Positions 39,405 to 48,350 of a DNA stretch of 64,000 nucleotides are shown one piece after another; the first letter of the stretch is position 1, and each line of letters starts with the position of its first letter. A program made the translations under genes and the position numbers. The stretch comes from Acidisoma silvae (GTDB lineage: Bacteria; Pseudomonadota; Alphaproteobacteria; Acetobacterales; Acetobacteraceae). A model generated the notes under the pieces. That model made no database searches and had not been told where the DNA came from. It worked only from the letters and a program-made list of their open reading frames with translations. The stretch spans positions 310,001 to 374,000 of the forward strand of contig NZ_JAESVB010000003.1 of the NCBI RefSeq assembly GCF_020618775.1, in the 5' to 3' direction.

Positions 39405-42400
39405 GTGACCACGATCATCAGTAGCGGCAGCGTTCAATCCGGTCATGAAATCGCACCGGTGGGCAGCGGGCAAAGCCTGTTGGTCGAAGCGGGTGGGACA
39501 GCGATTTCCGCCAAGATTACTGCGGGGACCGAGGTGATCTCCGGCGTCGATAGTGGTGCCGTCGTGACGGAGCATGGTTTCCAGGTTCTGTCTTCCGGCG
39601 GCCTTGCGGTCGGTGGCTCTGTCAGCAGCGATGCCTGGCAGGTGATCCACCGCGGTGCGGAATCGCTCTCAACCACTATCGCAGGCGGCGGCTCTCAATT
39701 TGTGTCCTCCGGCGGCCTCGCATCGGCCGCGCATATCGCATCCGGCGGCGCGCAGATTTTGATCGACGAGGGTAGTGCGATCGACACGGTCATCGACCAG
39801 GGCGCCTATGAGGCAATCAATGGTAACTGGTCCGGGATGTCGACGACCACTGTTGCCAGTGGCAGCACCGTCCATAGCGGCGGGCTAATCGGTGTCGATA
39901 CCTATGGAACGCTTGCAGATGTCAGCCTGCGCAGCGGTGGCGTTGTTCTTGTTCAATCGGGCGGCATCGTCAGTGGTGGTAGCATTGAGTCCGGTGGCTA
40001 TCTGATTATGACACCCGGTGCCGTGGTCACCGACATGCCGGCCGGTGCGGCCATCGTCCAAAGCGGCATTGTTGTTATCCAGTCATTCTCGGACGTTGCG
40101 CTACAGTCATCGTCCCTCTCGCAAGACCTGGGCAGTGGCGTGGAAGAACTGGTGCTGCCCGGCGGGGTGGTCAGTGGCGGCACCCTGTCATCCGGCGCTG
40201 CACTGCATGTCTATTCCGGCGGCCTGACCAGCGATGTGACGCTCAGCGGCAGCTTTGAGGTGGTGAGCAGTGGCGGCATCGCCAGCGGCACGATCATTGA
40301 TCAGGCCTCGGTCGAATATGTTTTCTCGGGCGGGTTCGCCTCTGGGACGGTCGTCGTGTCCGGCTTCGCCATCGTCGAAGCCGGCGGATCGGCGACGGGG
40401 GTGACGGTCAGCGCCGGCGGCAATCTGACCGTTGACGGGAGTTATAATGTCAGCTCCGTCGCTGGTGTCGTGACGGGCGCAACCATCCTTGATGGCGCGA
40501 CGCTTTATGTGGGCTTCGTCGGCAGCGCCACGGATGTCACGGTGCAGAGCGGCGGCGCCGCCTATATCTTCGGGACGCTGTCGAGCGGCAGTCTGGAAAG
40601 CGGTGCTTACGCCATTGTCGAAAGTGCGGTGTCCAAGGTCGAGGCCAGCGGTGCCGCCGGCATTCTGGCGGATAGCGTCATCTCAGGCGCCGCCGTGGTG
40701 GTCGAATCTGGCGGCGTGCTGACCGGAGATAGGATCTCGGATGGCAGCGTCGTGCTGGTCGAAAGCGGAGGCAGCAGCGTCGATACGACAGTCTCAGCCG
40801 GCGGCACATTGATTCTTTTATCTGGCGCGGCCGTCAGCACGACAACTGCCTCGGGTGGTGCCATCATCACCTCAGGTGCCGTGGCCATAGCGGGGCCAAG
40901 CAGCGTGACGGTATCGATGGGGGTGGACTCTGCCGCCGTCGGCAGCGGCACGTCCGCCTATATCCTGTCCGGCGGCGTGGCGAGTGGGGTTGTGGTTCAG
41001 AACTACGGCTCGCTTGAGGTTCAGTCGGGTGGCACCGCCATCAATACGGTCCTGACCGCCGGCGGCGCGCTGGTGGTGGATTCCGGTGCCATAGTAAGCG
41101 GTGCCGTCACCTTCAGCGGCATCGAGGCCAGTATCGAATTCAGTGCCCTGTCGGCCGGTGAAATCCTGATCAGTGGCTTCGCGGCCAGCGACGCCCTGAC
41201 CTTCGACATGATTTCCGGCGGATCGGCGGTACTCAGCATCATTTCCGGTCATGAGATTGAGATCGCGGGAACGGAGATGGGCGCGTCCGGTCTCGTGTCC
41301 GCCTTTGTCAGCCTCGACCCGTCGTCCAGCTATGTTGCCAGCGATTTTACGGTGACGAATACGACATCAGGGACGGCAGAGGTGACGTTCGCTCCGTCGC
41401 CGAAAGATGATGGATCATCTTTGGCATCGGCGGCGGTCGTGCCGGTGGATATCCCGCTTTACGTTCTTCCATATAATAGCGGCTACAAAGTCGGCATCGA
41501 AATCAGCCTTGATGGCGGCACAACCTACAAGATGTATGAATTCGATACCGGCGGCACGGGATTCTACGCCTCCTACAATCCCGCCTGGTGGTCTTCCTAC
41601 ACGCCTGTCAGTTCCGCACCCGCGATATTCTCCTATACCAGCGGCAATACCTATACGGCGTCGGTCGTCTCAACGAATCTGACCTTCCAGACGACTGGTG
41701 GAAATTCAATCTCTACCGCTGCCGATATCGGATTGATCTCCTCGGCGGAAAATCCCAACACTTTTACCAATCAGGCCTGGAATGCCGACCTGACGAATGT
41801 GACGACATCCACGGCACCGCTGGAGGATAATTTCTACGGCGATTTCGGCGTCGGCCTGGGTTCCGCTGAAGATGGCATCGAAAATGTTCTGGCCCAGCTT
41901 GGTTCGGGCCTGTCCGACGGTTTCATCATCACGGTCGGCACCAATGACAGTTCGGGGGAAGTTGGCAATCTGCAGGTCGGGCTGACCGCCGAGGATATCG
42001 CAAGCTACACGACGGTCGTTCTGATGCAGGGGGAAAACGCGCTCGATACTTTCGCCAATTCCGGGGAATCGACCTACCAGGAACTGCTGGCCGAAGGCAT
42101 GTATATCATCAGCGGCTATGTCGAAAACAATATGACCCCGACCTCGACCCCGACCAGTGGAACCACCGATTACGTCTTCGATACCGGCGCGCCAGAGACC
42201 CAGATCCACATTGGAACGACCGTTCACACCAGCGGCACCTTGTCGGGGGCCATGCTTAGCGCGGGCGCCGCATCACCGAACGACAGTGGCTGGGTATTGA
42301 ACGTCTCATCCGGCGGCTTTCAGGTTTCGGACGGCAACGCGATCGGCAATACCACCGGCTATATCAATACCGGTCTCAATGCCTTCTGGGGCGTGAGCGT

Positions 42401-43061
42401 GATGTTCGACATCGCCGACGGTATTCTTGGTTTCAAGCTCATGTGCTTTGCTGCCGGAACCGCCATCCGCACGCCCCGGGGTGACGTGGCTGTTGAAGCT
42501 CTGCGGGTCGGTGACCAGGTGCGGACAGTGACCGGGGAGGCAAGGCGGATTACCTGGATCGGCCATCGCGCTATCGATTGCAGGCGCCATCCCCAGCCGG
42601 ACGCTGTTCTGCCGGTCTGTGTGGCGGCCCATGCTTTCGGTCGAGGCGTGCCGGAACGTGATCTTTACCTCTCGCCGGACCATGCCGTCTATCTCGACGG
42701 TGTTCTGATTCCGGTTAAATATTTCATCGACGGCCAAAATATCCGACAAGGAGTGCGAGCAAATTTAACGTATTATCATATCGAATTGTCGAGCCATGAT
42801 GTCATCCTGGCGGAAGGCCTGCCGGTCGAGACCTATCTGGCGATGGATGATCGATCAAGCTTTGCCAATGGCGGCACGGTCGTGCAGGCATATCCGGTTT
42901 TCGCGCCACAGGCCGAGGATGCGCAGCTGCACTGGGACGCACGGGGCTATGCGCCGCTTGTGGTGACAGGGCCAAAGCTAGACGCGCTGCGTCGCGCGCT
43001 GGCCGAACGCGCAGCGCCATTATCCGGGCCGGTCAGTGTGGCGGCCCAGCCGCGCCGTTAA
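39405..43061 (+). CDS. large adhesin-like repeat protein with aspartic protease-like and Hint domains
   Basis: 1218 residues from GTG 39405. (i) Residues about 1-690: GG-rich, AIDA-I-like beta-helix repeats with units such as [19 protein letters not shown] and [17 protein letters not shown]. (ii) About 680-1013: a pepsin-like domain with Asp714 (FDTGGTGF) and Asp926 (FDTGAPET). (iii) 1014-1150: Hint domain starting [20 protein letters not shown], with [19 protein letters not shown] and [20 protein letters not shown]. (iv) A 70-residue tail typical of acetic acid bacteria Hint proteins. There is no Sec signal peptide and no autotransporter barrel, so the export route is unknown. Hint domains self-cleave at the N-terminal Cys, which here would detach the protease and beta-helix. 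The stop shares TTAA with convergent rnhA. Confidence 0.85.
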   Translation: MTTIISSGSVQSGHEIAPVGSGQSLLVEAGGTAISAKITAGTEVISGVDSGAVVTEHGFQVLSSGGLAVGGSVSSDAWQVIHRGAESLSTTIAGGGSQFVSSGGLASAAHIASGGAQILIDEGSAIDTVIDQGAYEAINGNWSGMSTTTVASGSTVHSGGLIGVDTYGTLADVSLRSGGVVLVQSGGIVSGGSIESGGYLIMTPGAVVTDMPAGAAIVQSGIVVIQSFSDVALQSSSLSQDLGSGVEELVLPGGVVSGGTLSSGAALHVYSGGLTSDVTLSGSFEVVSSGGIASGTIIDQASVEYVFSGGFASGTVVVSGFAIVEAGGSATGVTVSAGGNLTVDGSYNVSSVAGVVTGATILDGATLYVGFVGSATDVTVQSGGAAYIFGTLSSGSLESGAYAIVESAVSKVEASGAAGILADSVISGAAVVVESGGVLTGDRISDGSVVLVESGGSSVDTTVSAGGTLILLSGAAVSTTTASGGAIITSGAVAIAGPSSVTVSMGVDSAAVGSGTSAYILSGGVASGVVVQNYGSLEVQSGGTAINTVLTAGGALVVDSGAIVSGAVTFSGIEASIEFSALSAGEILISGFAASDALTFDMISGGSAVLSIISGHEIEIAGTEMGASGLVSAFVSLDPSSSYVASDFTVTNTTSGTAEVTFAPSPKDDGSSLASAAVVPVDIPLYVLPYNSGYKVGIEISLDGGTTYKMYEFDTGGTGFYASYNPAWWSSYTPVSSAPAIFSYTSGNTYTASVVSTNLTFQTTGGNSISTAADIGLISSAENPNTFTNQAWNADLTNVTTSTAPLEDNFYGDFGVGLGSAEDGIENVLAQLGSGLSDGFIITVGTNDSSGEVGNLQVGLTAEDIASYTTVVLMQGENALDTFANSGESTYQELLAEGMYIISGYVENNMTPTSTPTSGTTDYVFDTGAPETQIHIGTTVHTSGTLSGAMLSAGAASPNDSGWVLNVSSGGFQVSDGNAIGNTTGYINTGLNAFWGVSVMFDIADGILGFKLMCFAAGTAIRTPRGDVAVEALRVGDQVRTVTGEARRITWIGHRAIDCRRHPQPDAVLPVCVAAHAFGRGVPERDLYLSPDHAVYLDGVLIPVKYFIDGQNIRQGVRANLTYYHIELSSHDVILAEGLPVETYLAMDDRSSFANGGTVVQAYPVFAPQAEDAQLHWDARGYAPLVVTGPKLDALRRALAERAAPLSGPVSVAAQPRR
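41440..42443 (+). other. pepsin-like aspartic protease domain inside the Hint protein
   Basis: Reading the pepsin plan in order: entry strand [19 protein letters not shown] then [11 protein letters not shown] (Asp714); flap-like [19 protein letters not shown] with Tyr744; first-lobe [18 protein letters not shown]; inter-lobe [19 protein letters not shown] like pepsin's glycine-Tyr-strand block; second [15 protein letters not shown] (Asp926); and the C-terminal [23 protein letters not shown], which matches the pepsin end strand. Aspartates are 212 residues apart (183 in pepsin). Bacterial pepsin homologues are uncommon. This is my reading of motifs, without a structural comparison. Confidence 0.7.
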
Positions 43062-43543
43062 CCGGCCGCCAGCATATCCTCGCGCGCGCGGGTTGCCAGA
43101 ACATCGGCGCGTTCGTTCATGACATCGCCGGCATGGCCCCGCACCCAGCGCCAGTCGATTTCGTGCCGTTTGGCGGCATCCAGAATGCGCCGCCAGAGGT
43201 CCATATTCGCCACCGGGTCGCCGGCCGCATTGCGCCAGTTCTTGCGCACCCAGCCGGCATGCCAGCGGGTAATGCCGTTGCGCAGGTATTCGCTGTCGGT
43301 ATTCAAGATGATGGTGCAAGGGCGCGTCAGCGCTTCCAATGCCTCGGCGGCCGCCGTCAGTTCCATGCGGTTATTGGTGGTCGTGCGATCTCCGCCCGAC
43401 AATTCCTTCTCGGCCGCGCCGAAGCGCAGGATGGCGGCCCAGCCGCCGGGGCCGGGATTGGGCTTGCAGCCGCCGTCCGTCCAGATTTCCACGACCTGTC
43501 GCGGCTTCGTGGCTTCGCTTTCCGGCTGGATATCATCCGACAT
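43058..43543 (-). CDS. rnhA: ribonuclease HI
   Basis: Degrades RNA in RNA-DNA hybrids. From ATG 43543 the protein has 161 residues. Catalytic carboxylates are visible in [17 protein letters not shown] (Asp), [16 protein letters not shown] (Glu), [12 protein letters not shown] (Asp) and [13 protein letters not shown] (Asp), with the basic handle [19 protein letters not shown]. The start lies inside the 3' end of thrB (11-bp overlap), so rnhA is the downstream partner of thrB. Confidence 0.95.
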   Translation of the reverse strand: MSDDIQPESEATKPRQVVEIWTDGGCKPNPGPGGWAAILRFGAAEKELSGGDRTTTNNRMELTAAAEALEALTRPCTIILNTDSEYLRNGITRWHAGWVRKNWRNAAGDPVANMDLWRRILDAAKRHEIDWRWVRGHAGDVMNERADVLATRAREDMLAAG

Positions 43544-44492
43544 AGGCGGAGATTCCCTTGGCATGACTGTGGAAGCGCAGTTTGCGCAGATATTCGACAG
43601 GGTCTTTCGGCGTCACCAGGGCGCCTTCCGGCACGTAAAGCCAGTCGTATAAGCGTGTGAGCAGGAAGCGCAGTGCCGAACCCTGGGCCAAGACCGGCAG
43701 GGCGGTGATTTCAGCTTCCGACAGCGGCCGCACGGATTGATAAGCGCCGATCAGCGCCCTGCCCTTCGTCACGTTGAAGGCGCCGTCAGCCTCGAAACAC
43801 CAGGCATTGAGGCAGATGGCGAGGTCATAGGCGAGCAGATCGGTCGCGGCGAAATAGAAGTCGATAAGGCCGGAAATCTGCCCGTCGAGGAAAAAGACAT
43901 TGTCGGGGAAAAGATCGGCGTGAATCTGCCCGCGCGGCAGGCCTTCGGGCCAGGCTGCCAGCAGCTGATCCAGCGTCTTGGTCAATTCAGCACCCAATCC
44001 GGGCGTCACCTCATCGGCACGGCTAAGACTGCGTTCCAGCAGCGGGCGCCAGCCGGCGGGGCCAAGGGCGTTGATCCGCTCGGGCGCGTAACGCGCGCCG
44101 GCGGCATGGAGTTCGGCCAGGGCCTTGCCCAGCGGCGCGCAATGCGCCTGCTGCACGCGGCGCGGCCAGACGCCGGGCAGAAAAGTGGTGATGGCGGCAT
44201 GGCGATCGGCCAGCAGCCGCAGGGCATTGCCGTCACGCGCCACCACGGGCTGCGGGCAATTCACGCCTTCGGTCGCCAGATGCTGCATGAGGCCGAGGAA
44301 CCAGGGCAGGTCGTCCGGGTTCACGCGCTTTTCGTATAAGGTGAGGATGAAATCGCCCGTCGTGGTGCGCAGCATGTAATTGCTGTTCTCCACCCCTTCG
44401 GCGATGCCGCGAAAGGCAATGGCCTCCCCGATATCATAGTCGGAGAGGAAGGCGCGCAGCGCGTCGTCGGTCACTTCGGTATAGACGGCCAT
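43533..44492 (-). CDS. thrB: homoserine kinase (ThrB type II)
   Basis: Phosphorylates homoserine in threonine synthesis; the aminoglycoside-phosphotransferase-fold form common in alphaproteobacteria. The 319 residues start [20 protein letters not shown], with [20 protein letters not shown] (ATP loop), the catalytic [14 protein letters not shown] and [16 protein letters not shown] metal loop. The order thrB-rnhA is a known alphaproteobacterial arrangement. lysC, feeding the same amino-acid branch, is at the far end of the window. Confidence 0.93.
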   Translation of the reverse strand: MAVYTEVTDDALRAFLSDYDIGEAIAFRGIAEGVENSNYMLRTTTGDFILTLYEKRVNPDDLPWFLGLMQHLATEGVNCPQPVVARDGNALRLLADRHAAITTFLPGVWPRRVQQAHCAPLGKALAELHAAGARYAPERINALGPAGWRPLLERSLSRADEVTPGLGAELTKTLDQLLAAWPEGLPRGQIHADLFPDNVFFLDGQISGLIDFYFAATDLLAYDLAICLNAWCFEADGAFNVTKGRALIGAYQSVRPLSEAEITALPVLAQGSALRFLLTRLYDWLYVPEGALVTPKDPVEYLRKLRFHSHAKGISAYVG

Positions 44493-44573
44493 TCAGATCA
44501 ACCCTGGAAAGACGCCTTTTCCTACGGATCTCCGCCCGCCCGCGCCAGAGGCAAACGTGCTGGCATCCAACAG

Positions 44574-44611
44574 AAAGGGCGAGGGCCGGTATAACCAGCC
44601 CTCGCCCTTTT
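44574..44611 (-). terminator. terminator of the RNA helicase gene
   Basis: 13-bp inverted repeat AAAGGGCGAGGGC/GCCCTCGCCCTTT with an 11-base loop, 31 bp beyond the helicase stop and before thrB. The trailing T run on the minus strand is short (three), so termination may be moderate. Confidence 0.7.
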
Positions 44612-44641
44612 CAGTGAGGCGCAGTCTTAACTTTGGGCTGC

Positions 44642-45985
44642 TTACGCGGCCTTGTTCTGGCGCGGACGACGGCCGGAGCCGGAACGCTTGCCACGGCGCT
44701 TCGGGCGATCCTGCCCGGGCGCACCGCCCGGATTGGCCGGGGCATGGGCACGCGGCGGACGCGGCGCGCGGGGGGCCTCGTCCTCCACAATGTCATGGAA
44801 AACGCCATCGGGCTGGTCGTTCGCGGCAACGGGGCCGGCGACCTTCATGATGACGCCCGTCAGGCGCTGAATATCCTTCAGGAAGCCGCGCTCGCTGGGG
44901 TCGCAGAAGGCGAAGGCGATGCCGCTGGCGCCGGCGCGGGCCGTGCGGCCGATGCGATGGACATAGCTTTCCGGCTCGTTCGGCAGTTCATAGTTCACGA
45001 CATGGGTGATGCCGGTGACATGGATGCCGCGGGCCGCGAGGTCGGTCGCGACCAGCACGCGGGATTCGCCGGCCTTGAAGCGATCCAGAATGCGGGTGCG
45101 GGCATTCTGGCTCTTGTTGCCGTGAATGGCGTCGGAATTGATGCCGGATGCGGTCAGATGTTCGGCCACCTTGTCGGCACCGCGCTTCGTGCGGGTGAAG
45201 ACGATGACGCGGGCCAGCGCCGGGTCACGCAGCAAGGTCACCAGCAGGCGCTTCTTGGCCGGGGCATCGGTGAAATAGACATGCTGCTCGATCTTGTCGG
45301 GCGTCGCCGTCTCGGCCTTGACCTGGACGGTTACCGGGTCGCGCAGCAGGCTGCTTGCCAGTTGGCCGATTTCCTTCGGCATGGTGGCCGAGAACAGCAT
45401 CGACTGGCGCTTCTGCGGCAGGCGCGACAGGATCGTGCGGATGTCCTTGATGAAGCCGAGGTCGAGCATCTGGTCGCCTTCGTCGAGGACGAAATGGCTA
45501 ACCTGCTCCAGCAGCAGTTCCTGCGTGTTCATCAGGTCGAGCAGGCGGCCCGGCGTGCCGATGACGATATCGGTGCCACGGCGCATGCGGTCGACCTGCG
45601 GGGAACGGCCGACGCCACCCAGGATAACCACGGTGCGGATGCCGGTGCCCTGGGAGAATTTCTTGATGCTGTCATTGATCTGCAGCGCCAGTTCACGCGT
45701 CGGCGCCAGGATCAGCGCACGAGTGCAGAAGGGGCGGACGCGGCGCGGATCGGCCAGCAGATGCTGGATGACGGGCAGGGCGAAGGCACCGGTCTTGCCG
45801 GTGCCGGTCTGGGCAAGGCCGAGCATGTCGCGGCCGGCCAGCAGCTGCGGGATAGCGCGGGCCTGAATGGGCGTCGGTGCCGTGAAATTCTGCGCCGCGA
45901 GCGCGGCCAGGATCTGCTCGCTGAGGCCGAGGCCAGCGAAGCTGTCGTTCGTCGTCTTAGGGGTATCGGTCACAATAGTCTCCAC
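44642..45985 (-). CDS. DEAD-box-family RNA helicase (RhlE-like) with DEGD motif
   Basis: 447 residues. Q motif/GLSEQILAALAAQNFTAPTP, motif I LAQTGTGKTGAFALP, Ia LAPTRELALQI, Ib GTPGRLLDLM, motif III FSATMPKEI, motif V ATDLAARGIHVTGI and motif VI HRIGRTARAG are all present. Motif II reads DEGD (VLDEGDQMLDLGF) instead of DEAD, changing the third residue from Ala to Gly. The basic C-terminal tail (KRRGKRSGSGRRPRQNK) likely adds RNA affinity. Probable role in ribosome assembly or mRNA turnover. Confidence 0.9.
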   Translation of the reverse strand: METIVTDTPKTTNDSFAGLGLSEQILAALAAQNFTAPTPIQARAIPQLLAGRDMLGLAQTGTGKTGAFALPVIQHLLADPRRVRPFCTRALILAPTRELALQINDSIKKFSQGTGIRTVVILGGVGRSPQVDRMRRGTDIVIGTPGRLLDLMNTQELLLEQVSHFVLDEGDQMLDLGFIKDIRTILSRLPQKRQSMLFSATMPKEIGQLASSLLRDPVTVQVKAETATPDKIEQHVYFTDAPAKKRLLVTLLRDPALARVIVFTRTKRGADKVAEHLTASGINSDAIHGNKSQNARTRILDRFKAGESRVLVATDLAARGIHVTGITHVVNYELPNEPESYVHRIGRTARAGASGIAFAFCDPSERGFLKDIQRLTGVIMKVAGPVAANDQPDGVFHDIVEDEAPRAPRPPRAHAPANPGGAPGQDRPKRRGKRSGSGRRPRQNKAA

Positions 45986-46275
45986 GCCGCCCTGGCATTC
46001 ATATCCAGGCGGTTCGTGTTCAAGCTCCCCGCGCGATGCAGAGTGGAACAGGTTTGAAGAGGATTGCTCAGAAAAGGATGACCCGGATGCGCCCCACGTA
46101 AAAGGGCTGCAAGAACAGCTGGATCACCGTTCGCGCATCTCACGAACAATCATGTGCGGCTGGTACCGCAGTGCAGCACGAAGATCAACGTCTATTTGCT
46201 GGCACAGGGAAGGGATGCCGCAGCAGTATGGCTGAGGACGGCATCGGCCGTCATGGCATAGCAAGGGAATGGGTC

Positions 46276-46977
46276 ATGAGCGAGAAAGTCGCCATCATCA
46301 CGGCGGGCGGGTCCGGCATGGGCGCCGCTGCCGCGCGCCGACTGGCTGCGGATGGCTATCGGGTCGCCATTCTCTCGTCCTCCGGCAAGGGCGAGGCTTT
46401 GGCCCAGGAACTGGGCGGCGTCGGCGTCACGGGCTCCAACCAGTCTCAGGATGATCTGCGGCGGCTGGTGGACCTGACCATGGCGCGCTGGGGCCGGATC
46501 GATGCTTTGGTGAACTCGGCCGGCCACGGGCCGCGCGCCGATCTGCTCGATATCACGGACGCGCAATGGCATCTGGGAATGGACGTCTATCTTATGAGTG
46601 TGATCCGGCCGGTGCGGCTGGTCGCCCCCATCATGGCAGCGCAGGGCGCGGGCGGCATCGTTAATATCTCGACCGCCTGGGTGGCCGAGCCGACCGCCAT
46701 GTTCCCGACGTCCGCCGTATTCCGGGCCGGATTGGCGGCCTTCACCAAGCTCTTCGCCGACCGCTACGCGGCCCAGAACCTCCGCATCAATAATGTCCTG
46801 CCCGGCTGGATCGACAGCCTGCCGGGGACGGAGGAACGGCGGGCCAGCGTGCCGATGCAGCGCTACGGCACGTCGGAAGAGGTGGCGGCGACCATCGCCT
46901 TCCTGCTGTCGGAGGGGGCCGGCTATATCACCGGCCAAAATCTCCGCATCGATGGCGGGCTGATGCGGTCCATCTGA
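46276..46977 (+). CDS. short-chain dehydrogenase-like protein lacking the YxxxK pair
   Basis: 233 residues from ATG 46276. The Rossmann fold is complete: ITAGGSGMGAAAARRLAADG, NSAGHGPRADLLDITDAQW, the serine block IVNISTAWVAEPTAMFP, and the C-terminal NNVLPGWIDSLPGTEERRAS and ITGQNLRIDGGL. At the position of the catalytic YxxxK the sequence is TSAVFRAGLAAFTK, giving Ser for Tyr and Arg for Lys in the alignment I made by eye. It is therefore either a binding protein or an unusual enzyme. The 290 bp upstream hold no gene that I can support. Confidence 0.8.
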   Translation: MSEKVAIITAGGSGMGAAAARRLAADGYRVAILSSSGKGEALAQELGGVGVTGSNQSQDDLRRLVDLTMARWGRIDALVNSAGHGPRADLLDITDAQWHLGMDVYLMSVIRPVRLVAPIMAAQGAGGIVNISTAWVAEPTAMFPTSAVFRAGLAAFTKLFADRYAAQNLRINNVLPGWIDSLPGTEERRASVPMQRYGTSEEVAATIAFLLSEGAGYITGQNLRIDGGLMRSI

Positions 46978-46998
46978 GCGGGACGCGCGTCCGGCGCT

Positions 46999-47385
46999 TC
47001 AGGCGACGCCGATGAGGAGAAGCAGCAGCCCGGCCAGGCTGACCAGCCAGACCAGCGAGCGGACCATCGGCACGCCCGTGACATAGAGCGGCCAGTAGAC
47101 GACGCGCGCCCAGAAATAGAGGTTGGCGCCGATCACGGTCAGGGCCGAATGCCGGTGCAGAACCGAGCCGGCCAGGACCAGGGCGGCGAAGAAGGGGAAG
47201 GTTTCCCTGAAGTTTTTGAAGGCGCGGATGACACGTCCGCCAATGCCTTCGATCGGTTTCTGGTCATCACGGGCGCTGCCGCCAAAAGTGACGCCGCGCG
47301 ACAGGGTGACCGCGAAACCGGTCGCGAGGCATTGCAGCAGCCCGATGACCACGGACCAGAGCAGCAGGGACAGTTCAATCGTCAT
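46999..47385 (-). CDS. MAPEG-family membrane protein
   Basis: 128 residues with four hydrophobic segments, typical of the membrane-associated eicosanoid/glutathione metabolism fold. Motifs are LLQCLATGFAVTLSRGVTFG, ARDDQKPIEGIGGRVIRAFKN, NFRETFPFFAALVL and ANLYFWARVVYWPLYVTGVP, which is the standard bacterial MAPEG pattern. Bacterial members are glutathione-dependent enzymes or of unknown role. Convergent with the SDR gene. Confidence 0.88.
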   Translation of the reverse strand: MTIELSLLLWSVVIGLLQCLATGFAVTLSRGVTFGGSARDDQKPIEGIGGRVIRAFKNFRETFPFFAALVLAGSVLHRHSALTVIGANLYFWARVVYWPLYVTGVPMVRSLVWLVSLAGLLLLLIGVA

Positions 47386-47485
47386 GCTCGGTTCCTATGC
47401 GCGATCCTGGGGAGAGGGTAGACTGGGTGATGCTCTTGGCAGATGGGAGCCGGCGGCAAAACCGCCAATGCGATTGAGGTAAAGA

Positions 47486-48286
47486 ATGCGTTTTGCCGAG
47501 AGATGGCGCCGGACATCGGGCCTAATACCACGGGCTATCCTGACGGCGGCTTTGGTGCTGGCGGCTGTCACGCCGATCGTGGTTCTGGGCGCGGCCAGCG
47601 ATCCGCTGGCGCTCTGGAAGATCGTCGACGGCAAATGCGTGGTCGATCAGAAAAATCTCGGCCATCCGGCGCCCTGTACAAGCGTCGACCTATCCGAAGG
47701 CTATGCGATCCTGAAGGATCTGGTCGGTAAGACGCAGTATTTGTTGATCCCGACGACGCGGATCACCGGTATCGAAAGCCCGGCTCTGTTACAGCCGGCG
47801 ACGCCGAATTACTTCGCCGAGGCCTGGTCCCAGACGCCTCTGGTGACCGCGCGGCTGGGGCATTTTCTACCGCGCGTGGATCTAAGTCTTGCGATAAATT
47901 CCATCCATGGTCGATCGCAGGATCAGTTGCATATCCATATCGATTGTATCAGCGAGGCCACGCAGGCGGCATTGATGCGTCATATGAACGAGATCACTCC
48001 CGCCTGGACGCCATTCCCAGAGCCGTTGCATGGCCAGTCCTATGCGGTCATGCGCATCATGGGGGAAGAGCTGGGCAAAATCGATCCGTTTCAGTTGCTG
48101 GCAAGCGGCTTGCCCGGAGCCTCTCAGCAGATGGGCAATTACACGCTGGTTCTGGTGGGTGCCGAGTTTCCTGCCGCCGGCCCCGGCTTCATCCTGCTGG
48201 CAGGCAAAGCCGACCTGGCGCATGGTGATTTCGGCAGCGGCGAGGATTTGCAGGATCATGACTGTGCACTGGGGCATGTGCCTTAA
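47486..48286 (+). CDS. cdh: CDP-diacylglycerol diphosphatase
   Basis: Hydrolyses CDP-diacylglycerol to phosphatidate and CMP. The 266-residue protein has a single N-terminal membrane anchor (about residues 14-36, AILTAALVLAAVTPIVVLGA). The Cdh core follows with LWKIVDGKCVVDQKN, YAILKDLVGKTQYLLIPTTR and the HIT-like catalytic block SQDQLHIHIDCIS. The C-terminal half with GNYTLVLVGAE is also typical. The catalytic domain should face the periplasm. Confidence 0.9.
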   Translation: MRFAERWRRTSGLIPRAILTAALVLAAVTPIVVLGAASDPLALWKIVDGKCVVDQKNLGHPAPCTSVDLSEGYAILKDLVGKTQYLLIPTTRITGIESPALLQPATPNYFAEAWSQTPLVTARLGHFLPRVDLSLAINSIHGRSQDQLHIHIDCISEATQAALMRHMNEITPAWTPFPEPLHGQSYAVMRIMGEELGKIDPFQLLASGLPGASQQMGNYTLVLVGAEFPAAGPGFILLAGKADLAHGDFGSGEDLQDHDCALGHVP

Positions 48287-48350
48287 GCATTTCGCATTTG
48301 CCTTGCCCGCATTATAACCTCGCGACGTGATTGCGATTTAGGCTGCCGTC

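Noticed and set aside
39405-41300. Possible CRISPR or satellite array in the GG-rich region
   Set aside because: The repetition is in protein sequence (AIDA-like turns), not in exact DNA repeats with spacers.
39405-43061. Classical autotransporter
   Set aside because: No C-terminal beta-barrel and no signal peptide; the protein ends in a Hint domain.
45986-46275. Gene in the gap before the SDR
   Set aside because: Short frames have no recognisable domain or ribosome site.
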